Shown here: piece by piece, positions 13,708 through 25,596 of the stretch
Numbering within the stretch: position 1 is the first letter of the stretch
Layout: the number at the start of each line of letters is the position of its first letter
Assembly: GCA_011319805.1 (NCBI GenBank)
Contig: SJRY01000295.1
Location: 62,001-126,000 of the forward strand
Length of the DNA: 64,000 bases
Origin: Macrocybe gigantea
Lineage: Eukaryota; Basidiomycota; Agaricomycetes; Agaricales; Callistosporiaceae
Reading direction: 5' to 3'
Notes under the pieces: generated by a model
What the model was told of the DNA's origin: nothing
What the model saw: only the letters and a program-made list of their open reading frames with translations
Databases searched by the model: none
Position numbers and translations under genes: made by a program

Positions 13708-13919
13708 GATCGTCGTGAACAGTCGAGGTCGTGAGCAACGAGGCGGACGCTGCGCTTGAAAGTCGATCGTAGGTACGCGTACCCGTGCACAGCCACCACG
13801 GCACCCATTTTGGACGGACGACACCCACGCAGTACATAAATAAAACAGAGGTATTACAGTACAAGACGACAGTCATACATACAAGGAACGGTAGTCATAC
13901 TAATCATGGAAGAAACGAC

Positions 13920-15261
13920 TCAACCATCGGAATCGTCATGCCGTTCGACGGAATTATAATGCTTGTGACAGAGGACATAGCCTTTATCCGTCTTGCACAC
14001 CTCCAATGACTCAACGGAGGCGCCATAATCCGTCAAAACGAGATAAATCGATTGCCTATCATCCTCACCCAGCGGAATGCTTCGGTCCAGACGGAAGTCC
14101 TGCCAGGCATGCAAGAACTGTGCGGTAACCGCACCGGCGCAGAGCAGACCAATATTCGGATGCAGCCAGACCAAGAAAGCCAGGAAACCTAAGAAGATGG
14201 CTACGTGCTCCTTGCCGCAGTCAGCCCAGTGCGCAAAGCGGCGGATTCCTTGCATAGGCTCCATGTAGCCAACGCCAAATGCGACGGATTCGAGGTGATG
14301 AGGGAGCATGACGATGCACCCCCCAACAGCGATGCACCATGGCAGAAAACAGAAAAGTTTGATTGTCATAGCCGGCAGTTCGTCTACCGTAGGCCATTTC
14401 CATTCGACGAAGGGCGTGTCCTCTTCTTCGATGTCAAATTCAGTGATGTCGTCCATCGAAGTCTTGTCATCCTCATTTGCAAATGGAAGTTCGGAGAAAT
14501 CGTACAAAGAGTCCATCTCTTTCGGAGCAGAGGCCGAAGAATCATGAGCAGATCGGAGGATAGGCTAGCGAAAACGCTTGAAGTCCCTCAGCAATTCGGC
14601 CATAAAACCACAAACCTTTTCGTCAGCTACAATCGACACCGTCTGGCTAGGCTGTTCAACGAGAATGGGTGCATTGGGGAGTGTGTATATGCTCTGCACA
14701 ATATGCGCCAAGTTAAGAACAACAAAATCAGCAGAACGCAGACATACACTCGATCTTCGGCGGTGGGTTTGAAATGACAATTCTTGGACCGAATCGCGAT
14801 CGCTCGACGATCCAGACGAGGTGCGCGAGGATATGACGCGCTGGATGGTCGGAAGCTACGGCACATTACAAAGAGTCATGTCGACGAAAAGTCGTCCATA
14901 CCACTACATCGCGCACGTCTCTTGCCTTCGCGTCGCCGTCCTTAACGATCCCAACGGATGTATCACGCGAGACAGGGACACCAGTCAAGGAATCGCGCAA
15001 CCGCTCGCTAAAGTACTCAGAGTGACTTATCCCAGTCGAGTAAGCGAGTCTCTGATGGATCCCCTTGAACATATCGACGTTCTCATCGACCGGCGTCGTG
15101 AGGCTCGATCCGAACGGCGATTCATCGGTTTCGCCCGAGTCGACACGTTGAACAAAGTTGGACTGCGGCTGCCGGACAGAGCACATACAAGGATCAGCAG
15201 GAGATGCAACAACGACTGGAAGGGCACAGACGACTGCGACGGTTGAGCTTCGCTTGCGCAT
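13920..15261 (-). CDS. Unrecognised secreted/membrane protein
   Basis: I do not recognise this family. Splicing joins four exons. The first starts MRKRSSTVAVVCALPVVVAS, a likely signal peptide. The second carries FGPRIVISNPPPKIE and is followed by a 54-bp intron (gtatgt...gcag) and SIYTLPNAPILVEQPSQTV. A 51-bp intron (gtttgt...gctag, near 14565) removes an apparent stop and joins to PILRSAHDSSASAPKEMDSL. The C-terminal part is acidic, then has two probable membrane helices (MTIKLFCFLPWCIAVGGCIV, and HVAIFLGFLAFLVW near 14190) before the stop at 13920. The junction between exons 1 and 2 near 14870 is uncertain. It lies about 200 bp upstream of the ABCC start on the same strand; no functional link is evident. 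Confidence 0.55.
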
Positions 15262-15569
15262 CGTGGTCGTCGTTCTGATTCAAGGCCATCGCCGTGAGGC
15301 ACGGTGCTTTACATGTTTGCCATTGTTTGACTCTCGACTCCAGAAAGCATAGATTCTTTCTACGATACATGAAGACGAATAAACAGTACATGGCAACCAT
15401 TTCTCCTGACAAATGAAACAAGGCAATGAAAAACTGTAGAAATCGATGCAGCAAAAAGAGCTCGGAGAAGACGTTCGTCACTTTTGCTGCATGCAAGAAA
15501 AAGGATGAACAGTAGCGGAATGCCGCAAGACCGAATTCATACCTCTCTGACGTCGACGACAAATGTTCA

Positions 15570-16804
15570 TTAATCGAAGTTGCCGTCGCAAGGGACTTCG
15601 GTGAATTGAAAGTCTAAACCGATGTTCGGATTGGGCCACTATTGCGACAGTCAGAACGGAAACGACAGCCAGCGCACTTTCATCGCCAGTCAAGACAGTA
15701 CGCACGATGGTGATTCCAGCCTGATCGGCGGGACAGGCATAGGCCAGGGAATTGATCTTGACAACGCACTTGCAGAGCGAGCAAGACGTCTTTCCCGTGA
15801 AGATGCCCGCCAGAGCGGGATTGACCGTCAGTTGCTTGTGAGCACCGTTGGCGGCATTGTCCTGATAAACGACGCATAGCTGAGTACCCTGTTAAAGGAA
15901 AAGGTCTGTGCTCACAATCTGCACAAATTCGTCAGTGTATTCCTGGGGCTGGAACAAGATAGAGACTCACCCAGCTCGGGGTGTTTGCAGTGTCCGAGAC
16001 CGAACCGGTCATATCCTGAATGACGAACTGGTCGGTGGGGCTAAGGAATCCTGTACCGCATCCATTCGCCGCCGTGGACTTGCAAATCTTGAACACGATA
16101 TCCCTATCCACTTTCTCGTCAGCGTCGTGCAATGATGCTGAACCAACGCTACCAACTGAACATAGCCGTCCTGAATATACATATCTAAAGCACCGCCGAG
16201 ACCGCGGCCCAGCTGCCTGCCGTTCGGGAACGTCATCTGGTAGCAGTGGCCATACTGCAACCCATTGGCCACCGAAGTGCCGCAGACGTTCGACAGCGCA
16301 CATGCGCCGTTGCGTTGCTTAGGACACGACTCACAGCATCCGGACGGAGGCGGGTCCGCACACTCGCCGTCTTTCACGATCTGCCCTGGCTTGCAGCACT
16401 TGCCGTCCGGCTTGTCGCCCGCATACTGCAGTCCCGCGGCACAGCACTAGGCAGAACTTGAACACATCAACTACAAAGATGAGCAAAGGACACGTACAAC
16501 GCCCTCCCTCGTCTTGTCATCGTAGATGACGAGGTCTTGTCCAACGGGGCAGCACAAAGACTTGGTGCTTCCCTAATGATTTGAAGCATTAGCAACGCGG
16601 AGTAAACAGAAAAGTCATACGCACCACTGGACGGTAGTCGCGAGGGCCGCCCGGACAAACGACGTTGGTCTTCTGACACACAAAGTTGCCAGAGCCAGGA
16701 GGATCCTCGACAAGATCGTAACCACAGGGACACTCGCCACAGTCCTCTTGCGCCCGAACGAGGACTGGGAGAAGCAGGAGCGCGGATAAGATGAATTTGA
16801 TCAT
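15570..16804 (-). CDS. Cysteine-rich secreted protein 1
   Basis: Predicted secreted protein of unknown function. It starts MIKFILSALLLLPVLVRAQ, a clear signal peptide, followed by CGECPCGYDLV. Many cysteines follow, several as CC pairs: SLCCPVG, KCCKPGQIVKDGEC, SGCCESCP. The central stretch GLQYGHCYQMTFPNGRQLG is matched by GIRYGHCYLL in the divergently transcribed gene at 17811, so the two are paralogs. Downstream exons carry DIVFKICKS, QLCVVYQDNAANG, KTSCSLCKC and CPADQAGITI. Removing a final intron (gtgcgt...caatag) gives the C-terminus FTEVPCDGNFD and a stop at 15570. The cysteine density and signal peptide fit a disulfide-rich apoplastic or wall protein, possibly effector-like. That role is inference. 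Confidence 0.8.
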
Positions 16805-17810
16805 AATGGTTTAGTCGAAAGAGTCGACAAGAGACGTTGGAGATGGCAACAAGTCCTGCTTTAAATATCGGCGTCGAGGAGGTGGATTCGTCCAGAACAT
16901 TATCACCTTGATGGCCGAGCAAGTGACATACTGACACAGGCATCGTGTTGGGACGTACAACGTCGCCATACCACGTTTCAGATTCAGCACGGAGGACTTT
17001 GAGACAAACCTTCTATTGAGCATGCTTGATATGAGTGCATAAGCGAGCGACAAGCACAATCTTCCATTCAATCATAATCGCCGTTCAAGGTGAGCAGACA
17101 AACATACTTGAAGGCCGTCAAAGCGCATTTATCCGCAATCATCCGGCGTTTAAGGCTTCTACCTATGCGGACGCTGCTTGCGGTCTGGATAGCGAATTAG
17201 CTTTTTTTCTTCGAAGCCTGAGTTTCTCTATGAAGGAACGCTCCAGCTACCTCTGTATGCATACTTCGGAAGGGTAAATGCTTGGCGTCTGATTCGATTG
17301 ATTCGAAAGATTGCACACGTCAGTGTCAGATTAACCGTTCACGTGGGAAGGATTATCGCCATTCCTGGAAGTAGAATTAGTTCTGACACGTTGAACGGAA
17401 GCTCACGACATTGAGATTGAAAAGCACGTCGGAACAGGACTTGTCGAGGCACTCACATCAGCTTTGCACCGTTGAGTGGCACTTCTGAGATATCACAACA
17501 TAGACGCCTAAAGTGGTTCCATTTGGCGTCGCCTTTCTCTGGACGATGCACGACTCGACATCAGTCGGACCTGCTAATGAAATGGAACGCTCGAGTCCCA
17601 AGCGTGCTGCCAATCCAAGTCGTCAGAGCAAACGCTGTCTGCCCCCCAAGCGCCTATAAGCGAGGAGTATCTTGTGAGCCAGCTTCCAAGCAAGGCGTCG
17701 ATAACACGATCTGTCCCGCTAACAGAAGTTGAAACCCCAAATGACCCGTCTTCGTCCAGTTTCAATATAAAGCCCCGTGGGCATAAGTTACTTGCATTTG
17801 ACAGCATACG
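16805..17810. promoter_or_regulatory. Shared intergenic region of the divergent Cys-rich pair
   Basis: About 1 kb separates the start codons of two head-to-head paralogs. A TATA-like 'tataaag' at 17766-17772 lies about 40 bp before the plus-strand ATG. A weaker 'tttaaatat' lies about 55 bp upstream of the minus-strand ATG. Co-regulation is plausible but not shown. Confidence 0.5.
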
Positions 17811-18979
17811 ATGCTGAATATTGTTGTTCAAGCGTTACTTCTTCACCTCATTCCTATCGCGATTGCGAACGACCCATCGCCCACTATCTCGTGCGAAACC
17901 GCCGCCCGACGCCTGGCGCAACCAGTTGACGGATGGAGAATCCATGAAGAAGTGACCGGCGGCGTCCGACGCGAGTACTGTACCCGTGAAGCCATTGATC
18001 TCCACTGCGCTCCGGGAACACAGTTTTATCGACCGGTGAGGGAATCGTTGTTCCGACTGCGCAGGCTATTCTGATACATCAATTGTTCAGGATGATCGAG
18101 AGGCAGAATGTTGCCCAGAGGATGGAACGATAACGTGGCAAGACCAAGAAGCCAAGCTCGGATTTGTGAGGAACCGCCGCGTGTTATTGCAAGACACACG
18201 TCTGTACTCATGAGATCGCAGTGTTGCGCCACAGGACACGAATGGAGTGGTGACCTCTCGAGCGGAGAGGGCGGTTGCTGCCCAAACGGCATGAAAATGG
18301 TCGACGGCCAGTGCACTCAGCCGCCTCAGCAAGCCAAGGAAGATGAGCCAGCGGCGGCCGGCGGAGGGTGCGGGTGTTCATCCAAACATGGGCATTCAAC
18401 CTCGGATTCCGGAGATGAAGACCATGATGAACTTGTCGATACCGACACAGAGGAGGATCAGCCAGGACAAGACCTCGGCATCCGCTACGGGCATTGCTAT
18501 CTTCTCAGCGTTGCCGACTCCAAAAAGCAAATCGGTTCGAATCGCGAAAACGCAGTATACAAGCCAGGCGGCTTGTTCCAAAACATTCCATTCCGCGTCT
18601 GCAGATCGACTAGCGACTGCCGGACAGGGCGCAGCGACGAAAATGTGTTGTCGGACAGTCTATTCTTCCTTCAGGACCAGGTACGAGAGCCTTCTCAAGG
18701 ACAAGCTGACGATTCACTTTTCGGCTGTTGCTTCGTGTCTAGATTGGGAGACACAACGATCCCACCGGGACCGCAGGATGGATCGCGAAGAAGGACCGCG
18801 GTGTGCTGAAAATGATGTTCACTATCAAGACAGCAGACGCAACAGGTTTCATCGGGAGCAAAAACGCATCATGCATGGATGGAGAAGACTGTGGTTTGAG
18901 GCTCAGCGGGTTACCGAAAGAGCTTTTGTTCAACGAGACGTCGTGTCTGTTTTACGATCGTAGCGAGGACGAGCTGTGA
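17811..18979 (+). CDS. Cysteine-rich secreted protein 2
   Basis: Paralog of the gene at 15570-16804, transcribed divergently. It starts MLNIVVQALLLHLIPIAIAN, a signal peptide. Exon 1 ends FYRP before a GT-AG intron. The next exon has EAECCPEDGTITW. A 55-bp intron ending 'atcgcag' then joins to CCATGHEWSGDLSSGEGGCC. A Gly/Cys stretch (GGGCGCSSKHG) leads into an acidic run and then GIRYGHCYLL, VFR-like PFRVCRST, and, after a last intron near 18681, QIGRHNDPTGPAGWIAKK and CLFYDRSEDEL, with the stop at 18979. It shares the CC pairs and the YGHCY core with its partner but has diverged strongly elsewhere and carries an acidic insert the partner lacks. The function is unknown. Confidence 0.75.
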
Positions 18980-19130
18980 TGATCCGCAGAGGAGAATCCT
19001 ACACGTTTGCATCCGAAAGCCCGGCCTGGTAATGCTTGAGTCTGTAAAAGTCGCCTAGCACGACGCAGGAAATCGCTGTTGAAGTCGTTGTGCTGATGGT
19101 CACGTGGTTGACAATTCAGTTCTGTTCGAC

Positions 19131-20177
19131 ATGACGACGCAAGGGCAGAAGCGAAAACGTAGCATTCAAGACACCCCAGTCGACCTGACGAAAATGCAGA
19201 TGGCCAGGACGCGCCTTCTAGCACTGCAAGAAGAGAAGCTGAAATGAAGGAGATAATGAAGCACGTCGACGCCTTGCAGACCATTCTTGGCAGCGCAAAG
19301 AAGCTGGTGAGCTCGTTTGAAGTGGCTACTGTCTACAGCTACTCAAACTCTTTGTCCTTTTAGAAACTCCCATTTTCATCTGTGAGGCCATCGGATCTGT
19401 CAAACATGGGTCTCTAGCAAAGGTCCCTATGATTTAACGACGTCAAGCTAGATGCCTATATCGCAAGCTCGCCTACCGATCCGAGGCACATTCAAGAGCT
19501 CTGCAATCAGATCATTCGAATCCGCCGTTCTGTTAGTAGTAGGGTGAGTCTCATCGACGCCCCTGTGCACTCCAATCCCGACATACAATTTACCGCAGTT
19601 CCGAGCAGATGCTAGAATGATCCTCGATGCCGTCCTGCTCACCATCGCCGACATCTCTTTCGACGCCCAACAGAAACGTCCAGTCGCCATTTTTCCAGGG
19701 ATGCGCATCGCTTCAGCTGACGGCGTGCTCGTGCAGAATGCTCATACGAAATTCGAGGTCTGGCTCAGTGGGAATACCGATTACGGGATCTGCACCTATC
19801 AATATGAAGCCGATCGCGGTATGGGGTTATGCGTCTAAACGTACTATTTGACCCTGATTTTTTCGCAGCCAGGGTGCTACAAGCTTCGTTTGACGTTCGA
19901 AGAGGTATGCAAAGAACTGCATCACCCTGGTGCAAGAGAAACGTGAACATGAGCCGGAAGCTACGAGCCAGGCCATCGCCCTGAGCGAAGTAACAGGGTA
20001 AGCATCTTTTCATTTGCATATTCCTTATTCTTTCCATTTCATCCTGAACGTCCTGCACATAGAAATAAGACGGTGGAGGGGCTGGTGGGGACACTCGGAG
20101 CGTATAGCTGGGCTCAACGACGTGTATACGTGGTGGTATCCGACTACAGACGCGTACCCGAGGGCTATATACTATGA
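19131..20177 (+). CDS. Coiled-coil hypothetical protein
   Basis: I do not recognise this family. From the ATG at 19131 the frame reads MTTQGQKRKRSIQDTPVDLT, then must shift by one base near 19190 to continue as DENADGQDAPSSTARREAEM and KEIMKHVDALQTILGSAKKL. Introns end at 'ccttttag' and 'caagctag'. Further exons give DAYIASSPTDPRHIQELC, FRADARMILDAVLLTIADIS, KFEVWLSGNTDYGICTYQ and, after the intron ending 'cacatag', NKTVEGLVGTLGAYSWAQRR with the stop at 20177. Near 19905 either a very short intron (34 bp) or a second frameshift is needed. The N-terminal half looks helical. The frame problems are part of the wider indel pattern in this window. Confidence 0.45.
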
Positions 20178-20743
20178 TCATGTGATATCCCGGAGGAGGG
20201 CCTCCGGCCCTACTCCAACGGTCCGGTACTGTCTGTCCGACGGACGTCAATGGATGTTTGCAGTGTATACAGTCGACGATCAAGGAAATCGCATTTCTTA
20301 TGATGGACCGGTGCTCACCATAATGGAGCCAGAACCTCGACCTGCTGTTCAGCAAGGGTTTGAGAAGGGCGTTCAACGCCTTGTGGAAGTATTGTATCAT
20401 TGGGTACGTCTCTCTAATTTTACTGCATTTACGGCCTCTAAAAAAAACCTGCTTTTCGCTACTGCACGGTAAGCTAACATCCGACAGTGACCCAAGAAAC
20501 GCTCTGCACCTTAGAATAGCTGTGTCACCATCAGCAAAAGGGAACCCGTACCTGTAACTCGTACCCATACCTGTCTTATAAGTAAAAGTTGACGAGAGCT
20601 GCTAAAATAAAGCACGTAGCAAGCAGAGAAGGGAGATGAATAACAATAATTTAATGATGTTCAACCCTAACCGACCGATCTCATGGCAGAGCCGTCGGAT
20701 TAAAAGACATCCAGGCAGTCCCGGCACAATCAAAAAAGTAATT

Positions 20744-20825
20744 TGACGAGAGCGAGATTCGAACTCGCGCCCCCGAAGAGACCAGATCCTGATTCTGGCG
20801 CCTTAGACCGCTCGGCCATCTCGCC
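20744..20825 (-). tRNA. tRNA-Leu (anticodon CAG)
   Basis: Class II cloverleaf on the minus strand. The acceptor stem GGCGAGA pairs with TCTCGTC, followed by discriminator A. The D arm contains TGGCCGAGCGGTCTAAGGC. The anticodon stem CCAGA/TCTGG encloses loop ATCAGGA, giving CAG, which reads the Leu codon CTG. A long variable arm is followed by the TΨC arm GTTCGAATC. No intron is present. A T6 run just downstream on the minus strand (20733-20738) is a likely Pol III terminator. Confidence 0.95.
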
Positions 20826-20971
20826 TTGTTCATATTATAAAAGCAGTATCATAATCTAAGCATCAGGCCTGGGTGCTCGTTTTTATATTGTCGTCGTACA
20901 AGAGTCTTTCCTACGGCTTCCACGGTCCTCGCACACCTCCCATCCGTGACGTTCATACCATATCACACCTT

Positions 20972-22621
20972 TTATCTCTCTCCGACAGTCGTCTTACCCT
21001 GCAGCTTCCGTCCCTCCTCCATCCTATCCTCGTCATGCTCCAGCTTTCCAGAGATGACTTTGATCTCTCCCTTGATCTTATCCACCAGCCTGACGTGACG
21101 ACGCGGAGGTGCAGCATGGTCATCGCGATCGCGTTCTTGTTCACGTTCGTTCTTTGTTCTCGATTCAAATTCGCCGAGGTCGAGTCTATCATCGGCAACA
21201 TCGTCAGTGGCTTTTGTCTCGGGAATCGCGGTGGCATCGGCTGTCCGTAAATCTCCGCTATCTGTATCTCCTCGCGAAGAGGTCTGTTCTGGGTCAGCTT
21301 GACTCATGACTTTCCTGGAATGTATAGTTTGCAGCCCGGAAAGAGGCGCCTCACTGCCTCCTTCAAAGACGTGCATTTGACGATCTTCAGAGTCCGCAGA
21401 CATCTGCTCGTCTTCCGCAGGCCGCAGCAGGACGGGTCGGCAGTCGGGCCTTTCATCTAGCGCCGGCTGGTATGCTGTTACGGAAGGAAGATCGCCACGC
21501 TGTACGACCTCCTGAGCTAGTGGACGAATTCTGGACTGCAGATCCGCGGAACTTTCCGTGTCATCAGCGTGCTCACGCTCCGCATGCTCGTCGTTCGTGT
21601 GTGACCCAACTTTGTCTTCCGAGCTGGCCAGTGACGGCGTGAAAGAAGCGACATTGAAATCCGAATCCGAATCCATCTGCGTCCGGGTGCTGAGGTTCGA
21701 CGGCGTGCTCGAGTTTAGGGGGGGCTGATAGTCGCGATTGCTATCATGCCGAGAGGGGTTCGTATGAGGTGTTAAAAACGACATGTCTGGTCAAGATTTA
21801 CCCGTCATGGATAATCGATTTAACCTCGTAAAAGGGCACAGCACAGCGTACCTCTCGGTGAATCGTTTTGCTCATCTGCAATGCATGCTCCATCTTCCGT
21901 GTTCTGAAACGCTGTTGAAATCGGTATACAACTTGCGAGTGCGCATTCAAAACATTTTACCCACAAGGCACAAAAACAGCCGCATACGGCATCGACGCTT
22001 CGGTATTGCTTACTGAGAGAGCTGTCAGACCCCGTCAGACTCGCCACTCCCCAAACTACTCACGAGGGTATGGAGTACGCGCTTCAAGCGCAGGTTCTTC
22101 CGATGTCTGAATAAGACCTTTCGCCAACTCTATCACGCCAAGAGTGAGGTTCTTCATGTCAGATGCGAGCGACGACGCCGCCTCGCTCTCTCCTTGCCCT
22201 TGCCCAATCTCCCCTGGGTATGCACCAGGAATGTCTGGATCCTTTGCATTATCCGTCTCGGACGGTGCAGGGACTTGGTTTGGATCGAGTTTGGCGAGCT
22301 GCTGGTTCATCTGCATCGACGTTCAGACTTGCAATGAAAGGGGTTTATATAATCAGAATCACGCCTTCTCTGAGCTATGGCGTTGTCGCCTCCGTCTACG
22401 GGTGGAGATGACATCATCATTCCGCCTATGATGTCATCGGAATTATTTCTTGTCAGCTGCAAGGAATACACGGCCACAAATGTAAACTTTCCATTGCCAT
22501 TGCCCAGACTCCCAAGTTTGATTGCTGGTGCAACAGCATGCGGGCCCGCGGAACGATCAGCATTATCCATTATGCTGGCACCACCATCAAAACTCTCCAG
22601 TAGCAACCTTACCGCCACCAA
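20972..22621 (-). CDS. Low-complexity hypothetical protein
   Basis: Probable gene without recognisable catalytic domain. The 3' exon (20972-21784) is one long open frame rich in Asp, Glu, Ser and Arg and ends with a charged helical motif, KIKGEIKVISGKLEHDEDRM followed by EEGRKLQGK. An upstream exon (about 22062-22316) encodes MQMNQQLAKLDPNQVPAPSE and SLASDMKNLTLGVIELAKGL and ends at a good GTGAGT donor. A third block near 22600-22500 reads SIMDNADRSAGPHAVAPAIK. These pieces share strand and order and probably belong to one gene, but the splice between 21784 and 22060 is not resolved. Mostly disordered, with short amphipathic helices. Confidence 0.4.
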
Positions 22622-23126
22622 CGTATCCCAGGCAATTCATAATGGCCAAATAAATGAATTCTGAATTCAGGGTGAGGAAAGGGACCCGCGCAGTCAGGGG
22701 GCTCAGCGCCCATCATGTTCCCAGTCTCATTCGAATGCCACGAACGGAGGAGCGTTTTGATCTCAAGTGCTGTTTTTTTTTTTTCTTTTTTTGCGTTACG
22801 TTGAGCCCGGATGCAGTTTATGTTACTTGTCAATGGGGCGAGACGATGCCGTCACTTGTGCCCACGTCAATCGCTCGATCTGGCTCTTCTGTTTGGGTCG
22901 TTCGCTTGCAAGTTGCAAGTCACACCCCACACTTGACAATGCTTGACAGCTCAGGGTGCAGACATTGCTGTGAAGCCAAGGAAACGCTGCTCGCAACACA
23001 AACCCGTCCTCGTTGCTCTTGGTTACGCAGATCTGTTACTCAATTGCTGTTGAAAGTCTCGTAACGAAATCAACACCGCACGATTCGAGAAAATTCCGCC
23101 GCACCAGCGCATCCTCCTAGATTGGA
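22622..23126. other. Intergenic region with poly-pyrimidine tract
   Basis: It contains a T-rich tract ('gtttttttttttttctttttttgcg') near 22771-22794 and no supported gene. Confidence 0.5.
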
Positions 23127-25596
23127 TCAGTCATCGACGTTCATGCGACCGCCATCGCCGCCGCCCTCAGAAAAACCCTCAGACAGATCATCGTGCATTT
23201 TCCACATGTCGTTGGCGAGCTCCGTGAGTTCTTCGCTCATGTCGCCCTGGAAGGTGTTTTCCAGCCCGACGAGTCTCTGCTTCGCGTACCGCTCGATCGA
23301 CTCGGCGTAGGTCTTGAACAGCGCCGCAGACTCGCTCGTCGCTGAGAGACATGTAAAAGCCCGGGCTGGATTGTAAGTCGAGGCGTGCCGCGCTCCGTGA
23401 GACCCACGACGGCGCGGAGTGGGGCTCGTCTTCGTTTTGCCCAGATCAAAGATCGTCGCATAGTAATTAGGAAGAGGAATTTCTGATGCACTGTAGCTTG
23501 AAACATCGAGTGAATGTCAGAGAATCACGAAATCAGGATTAACCGAAACAACCGGACCTTCTGGCCGACGATGACGAGAACCCAGCTGTCCATCCATCAT
23601 AGGTTTCCAGACCAGGGACGGAAAATCCTCGTGTGACATCCAACCGTGCATACGTCTTCACCTGCGACAAGGGAGAAAACACGGAGGAAATGCGAGATAA
23701 AAAAAAAAGGGTCCTAATTCAGCACATCCACGAGCACTGCGTCTATGGCAAAAATTCACCGAATTCGACGACGACGACGGGCCGGAGGAAGTAAAGTTCA
23801 TTGACCGGTCGTCAAGGTCTTTAAATGAAGACGGCGACGACGCTGACGGATATGGGAAAATGCCGCTCAATTGGCAGAAAGGAATCGTGCTGCCACCTGG
23901 CCCAGAGCCACCGAACATCGCCGACAACGTCAAGATATCGTCCGGCGTTTCCTTGTCTCCAAGCCTGTTTGGGGGATCGTCGTAGGAGCGAAGTTGGAGA
24001 CAGGCACGTCAGTATAGGAACCGCGGAAAATTAGAAAAATGGGATATGACGGAACTCGCCGGTCCGGAGAGGAAGGGTTGCGCTGTCAAGGTGGGCCGCG
24101 ATCAGAGCAGATTCGCCGTACGCTTTGCTCCTGGTGGCATCTAGAATGTTCAGTGGTGGCGTTAGTTTGTATTCTTCCCTGAGGCGCGGGTTTGTCGTCT
24201 TTACATCGTGCATCAAAGAGGAACTCCAGCCAGGGTTTTGCTTTCTCCAGACAATTGTGCCTGGATCGGGACGCATAGGGATGAGGAAAGGTCGTTTACT
24301 CCCCTCAGATAGAGGGCATCATTGACGAGCTTGACGGCGTTCTGTGGCTAGAAGAAAAGCTCATCAGGGATCAACCTTCAGATTCGACGTACGAAATGAA
24401 TGAAGAATTTTAGGAAGGAACGAAAGGACGGAACACGATGGGATAAGGAAAGTCAATACTCACACTCTTGGCTTCAACCACGGCGTCTGAGAGGAACGGT
24501 ATGAGAATGTTTGGGAGTTTGCTGAATTCATCCCTAACGGTGGTCAGAAAGGAGTTGGTAAAACCCCGAACGTCGCAGTGTCATTCATGACTTGCAAGCC
24601 TAATGTCCATTGTTAAGACCCAGGCTTCCAGAAAATGTTCGTCTTTTCTCACTCACCTGAAGGTGATCGCATTCTTCAAAGAACAGGCGGACAGAATCTT
24701 CCATCAGTTCAACATCCTGCAGAGACAGCATCGCTCAGAGGCCCATCCTGGAGACACCGCTTTGCTTCTGGATCTCTCACCTCATTGTAGCGAGAGAACA
24801 ATTCTTTTCCCATGTTCCAATTTCCTTCAACATTTTCCCACTGCGGGGGATCAGGAATGCGCTGTATCGTTCTTGGAACGTAGGACACCCGACTCAGATC
24901 CGACCAATACCGTATTTCATTTCCTGGGATTGGATGTTTCTCTTCGAGCGTGACCTTGGATTTAATTGATCCCGTATCGGCATGGCGAAAAGTGCTTTTC
25001 TGTATCGGCTCTTGTTTGTATTCAACGACGTGCCCTTGCCTAGATTTAGATCGGTAGGCAAAATTCCGAGTGCGGCGATACAAGAAAGATTTTTTCATAT
25101 TGAAGAAGGACCGGGGGAAAGTAAGGAGAAACGACAACCGGGACGTCGATAGATGGTGTGAAACTGCAAGGGCAATGCTCACCATATCGCCGAGAATCCT
25201 CGTCTGGAAGGCCTTCCTCGTTTGTCTCAACCAAGGTGTTTTGTTTTCGCAAGCGTTCCAAAGTTGGCTTGTTGATGGTTTTCATAACGGAGATAAGGAA
25301 ATAAGCACATGCAGGACAGATTGATGGGTCTGGTATGCACTTTTGTAGTCAAAAATAAGAAGCCGGGGACAGTACGTGCGAATGCCCTTCATAGCAGAAT
25401 CTGCGCATTAGAACCTATCAGCTACAACGAGTATTTGAATACATAGCGCACCTTCTCATTCAATCCTTCTCTGAAACACACATTTGAATCGACAGCCGTC
25501 TCCTCACCGTTCCAGTAATTTTGTTTGAATGTTCCAAAAGTGAGCGCCGACATAGTTCGAGAGATTGCCAGCCTGAACATATAGGATTTCCTTCAT
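23127..25596 (-). CDS. DML1: DML1/misato tubulin-like protein (two apparent frameshifts)
   Basis: Homolog of Dml1/misato, a tubulin/FtsZ-like protein needed for mitochondrial distribution and partitioning. The N-terminus MKEILYVQAGNLSNYVGAHF is diagnostic. Further landmarks are TYCPRLLIFDYK, TNFGTLAKT, HVVEYKQEPIQKS, EIRYWSDLSRVSYVPRTIQR, WNMGKELFSRYNE, LQVMNDTATFG near 24580, ALIAAHLDSATLPLR near 24080 and a C-terminal ENTFQGDMSEELTELANDMW with the stop at 23127. Two single-base insertions relative to the expected frame lie in A-runs (minus-strand sense) at about 25519-25529 (HFWNIQ to QNYWNGEE) and 25238-25248 (TLAKT to TLVETNEEG). Removing one base at each restores a continuous conserved frame. 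Either the gene is a recent pseudogene or, more likely given neighbouring cases, the assembly carries homopolymer errors. Confidence 0.85.

Noticed and set aside
14516..14565. Two separate genes split by the TAG near 14565
   Set aside because: The stop sits inside a 51-bp GT-AG intron and the frames on both sides are in phase, so one gene is more economical.
18952..19284. 110-residue minus-strand frame
   Set aside because: Lies opposite the first exons of the plus-strand coiled-coil gene and shows no recognisable domain.
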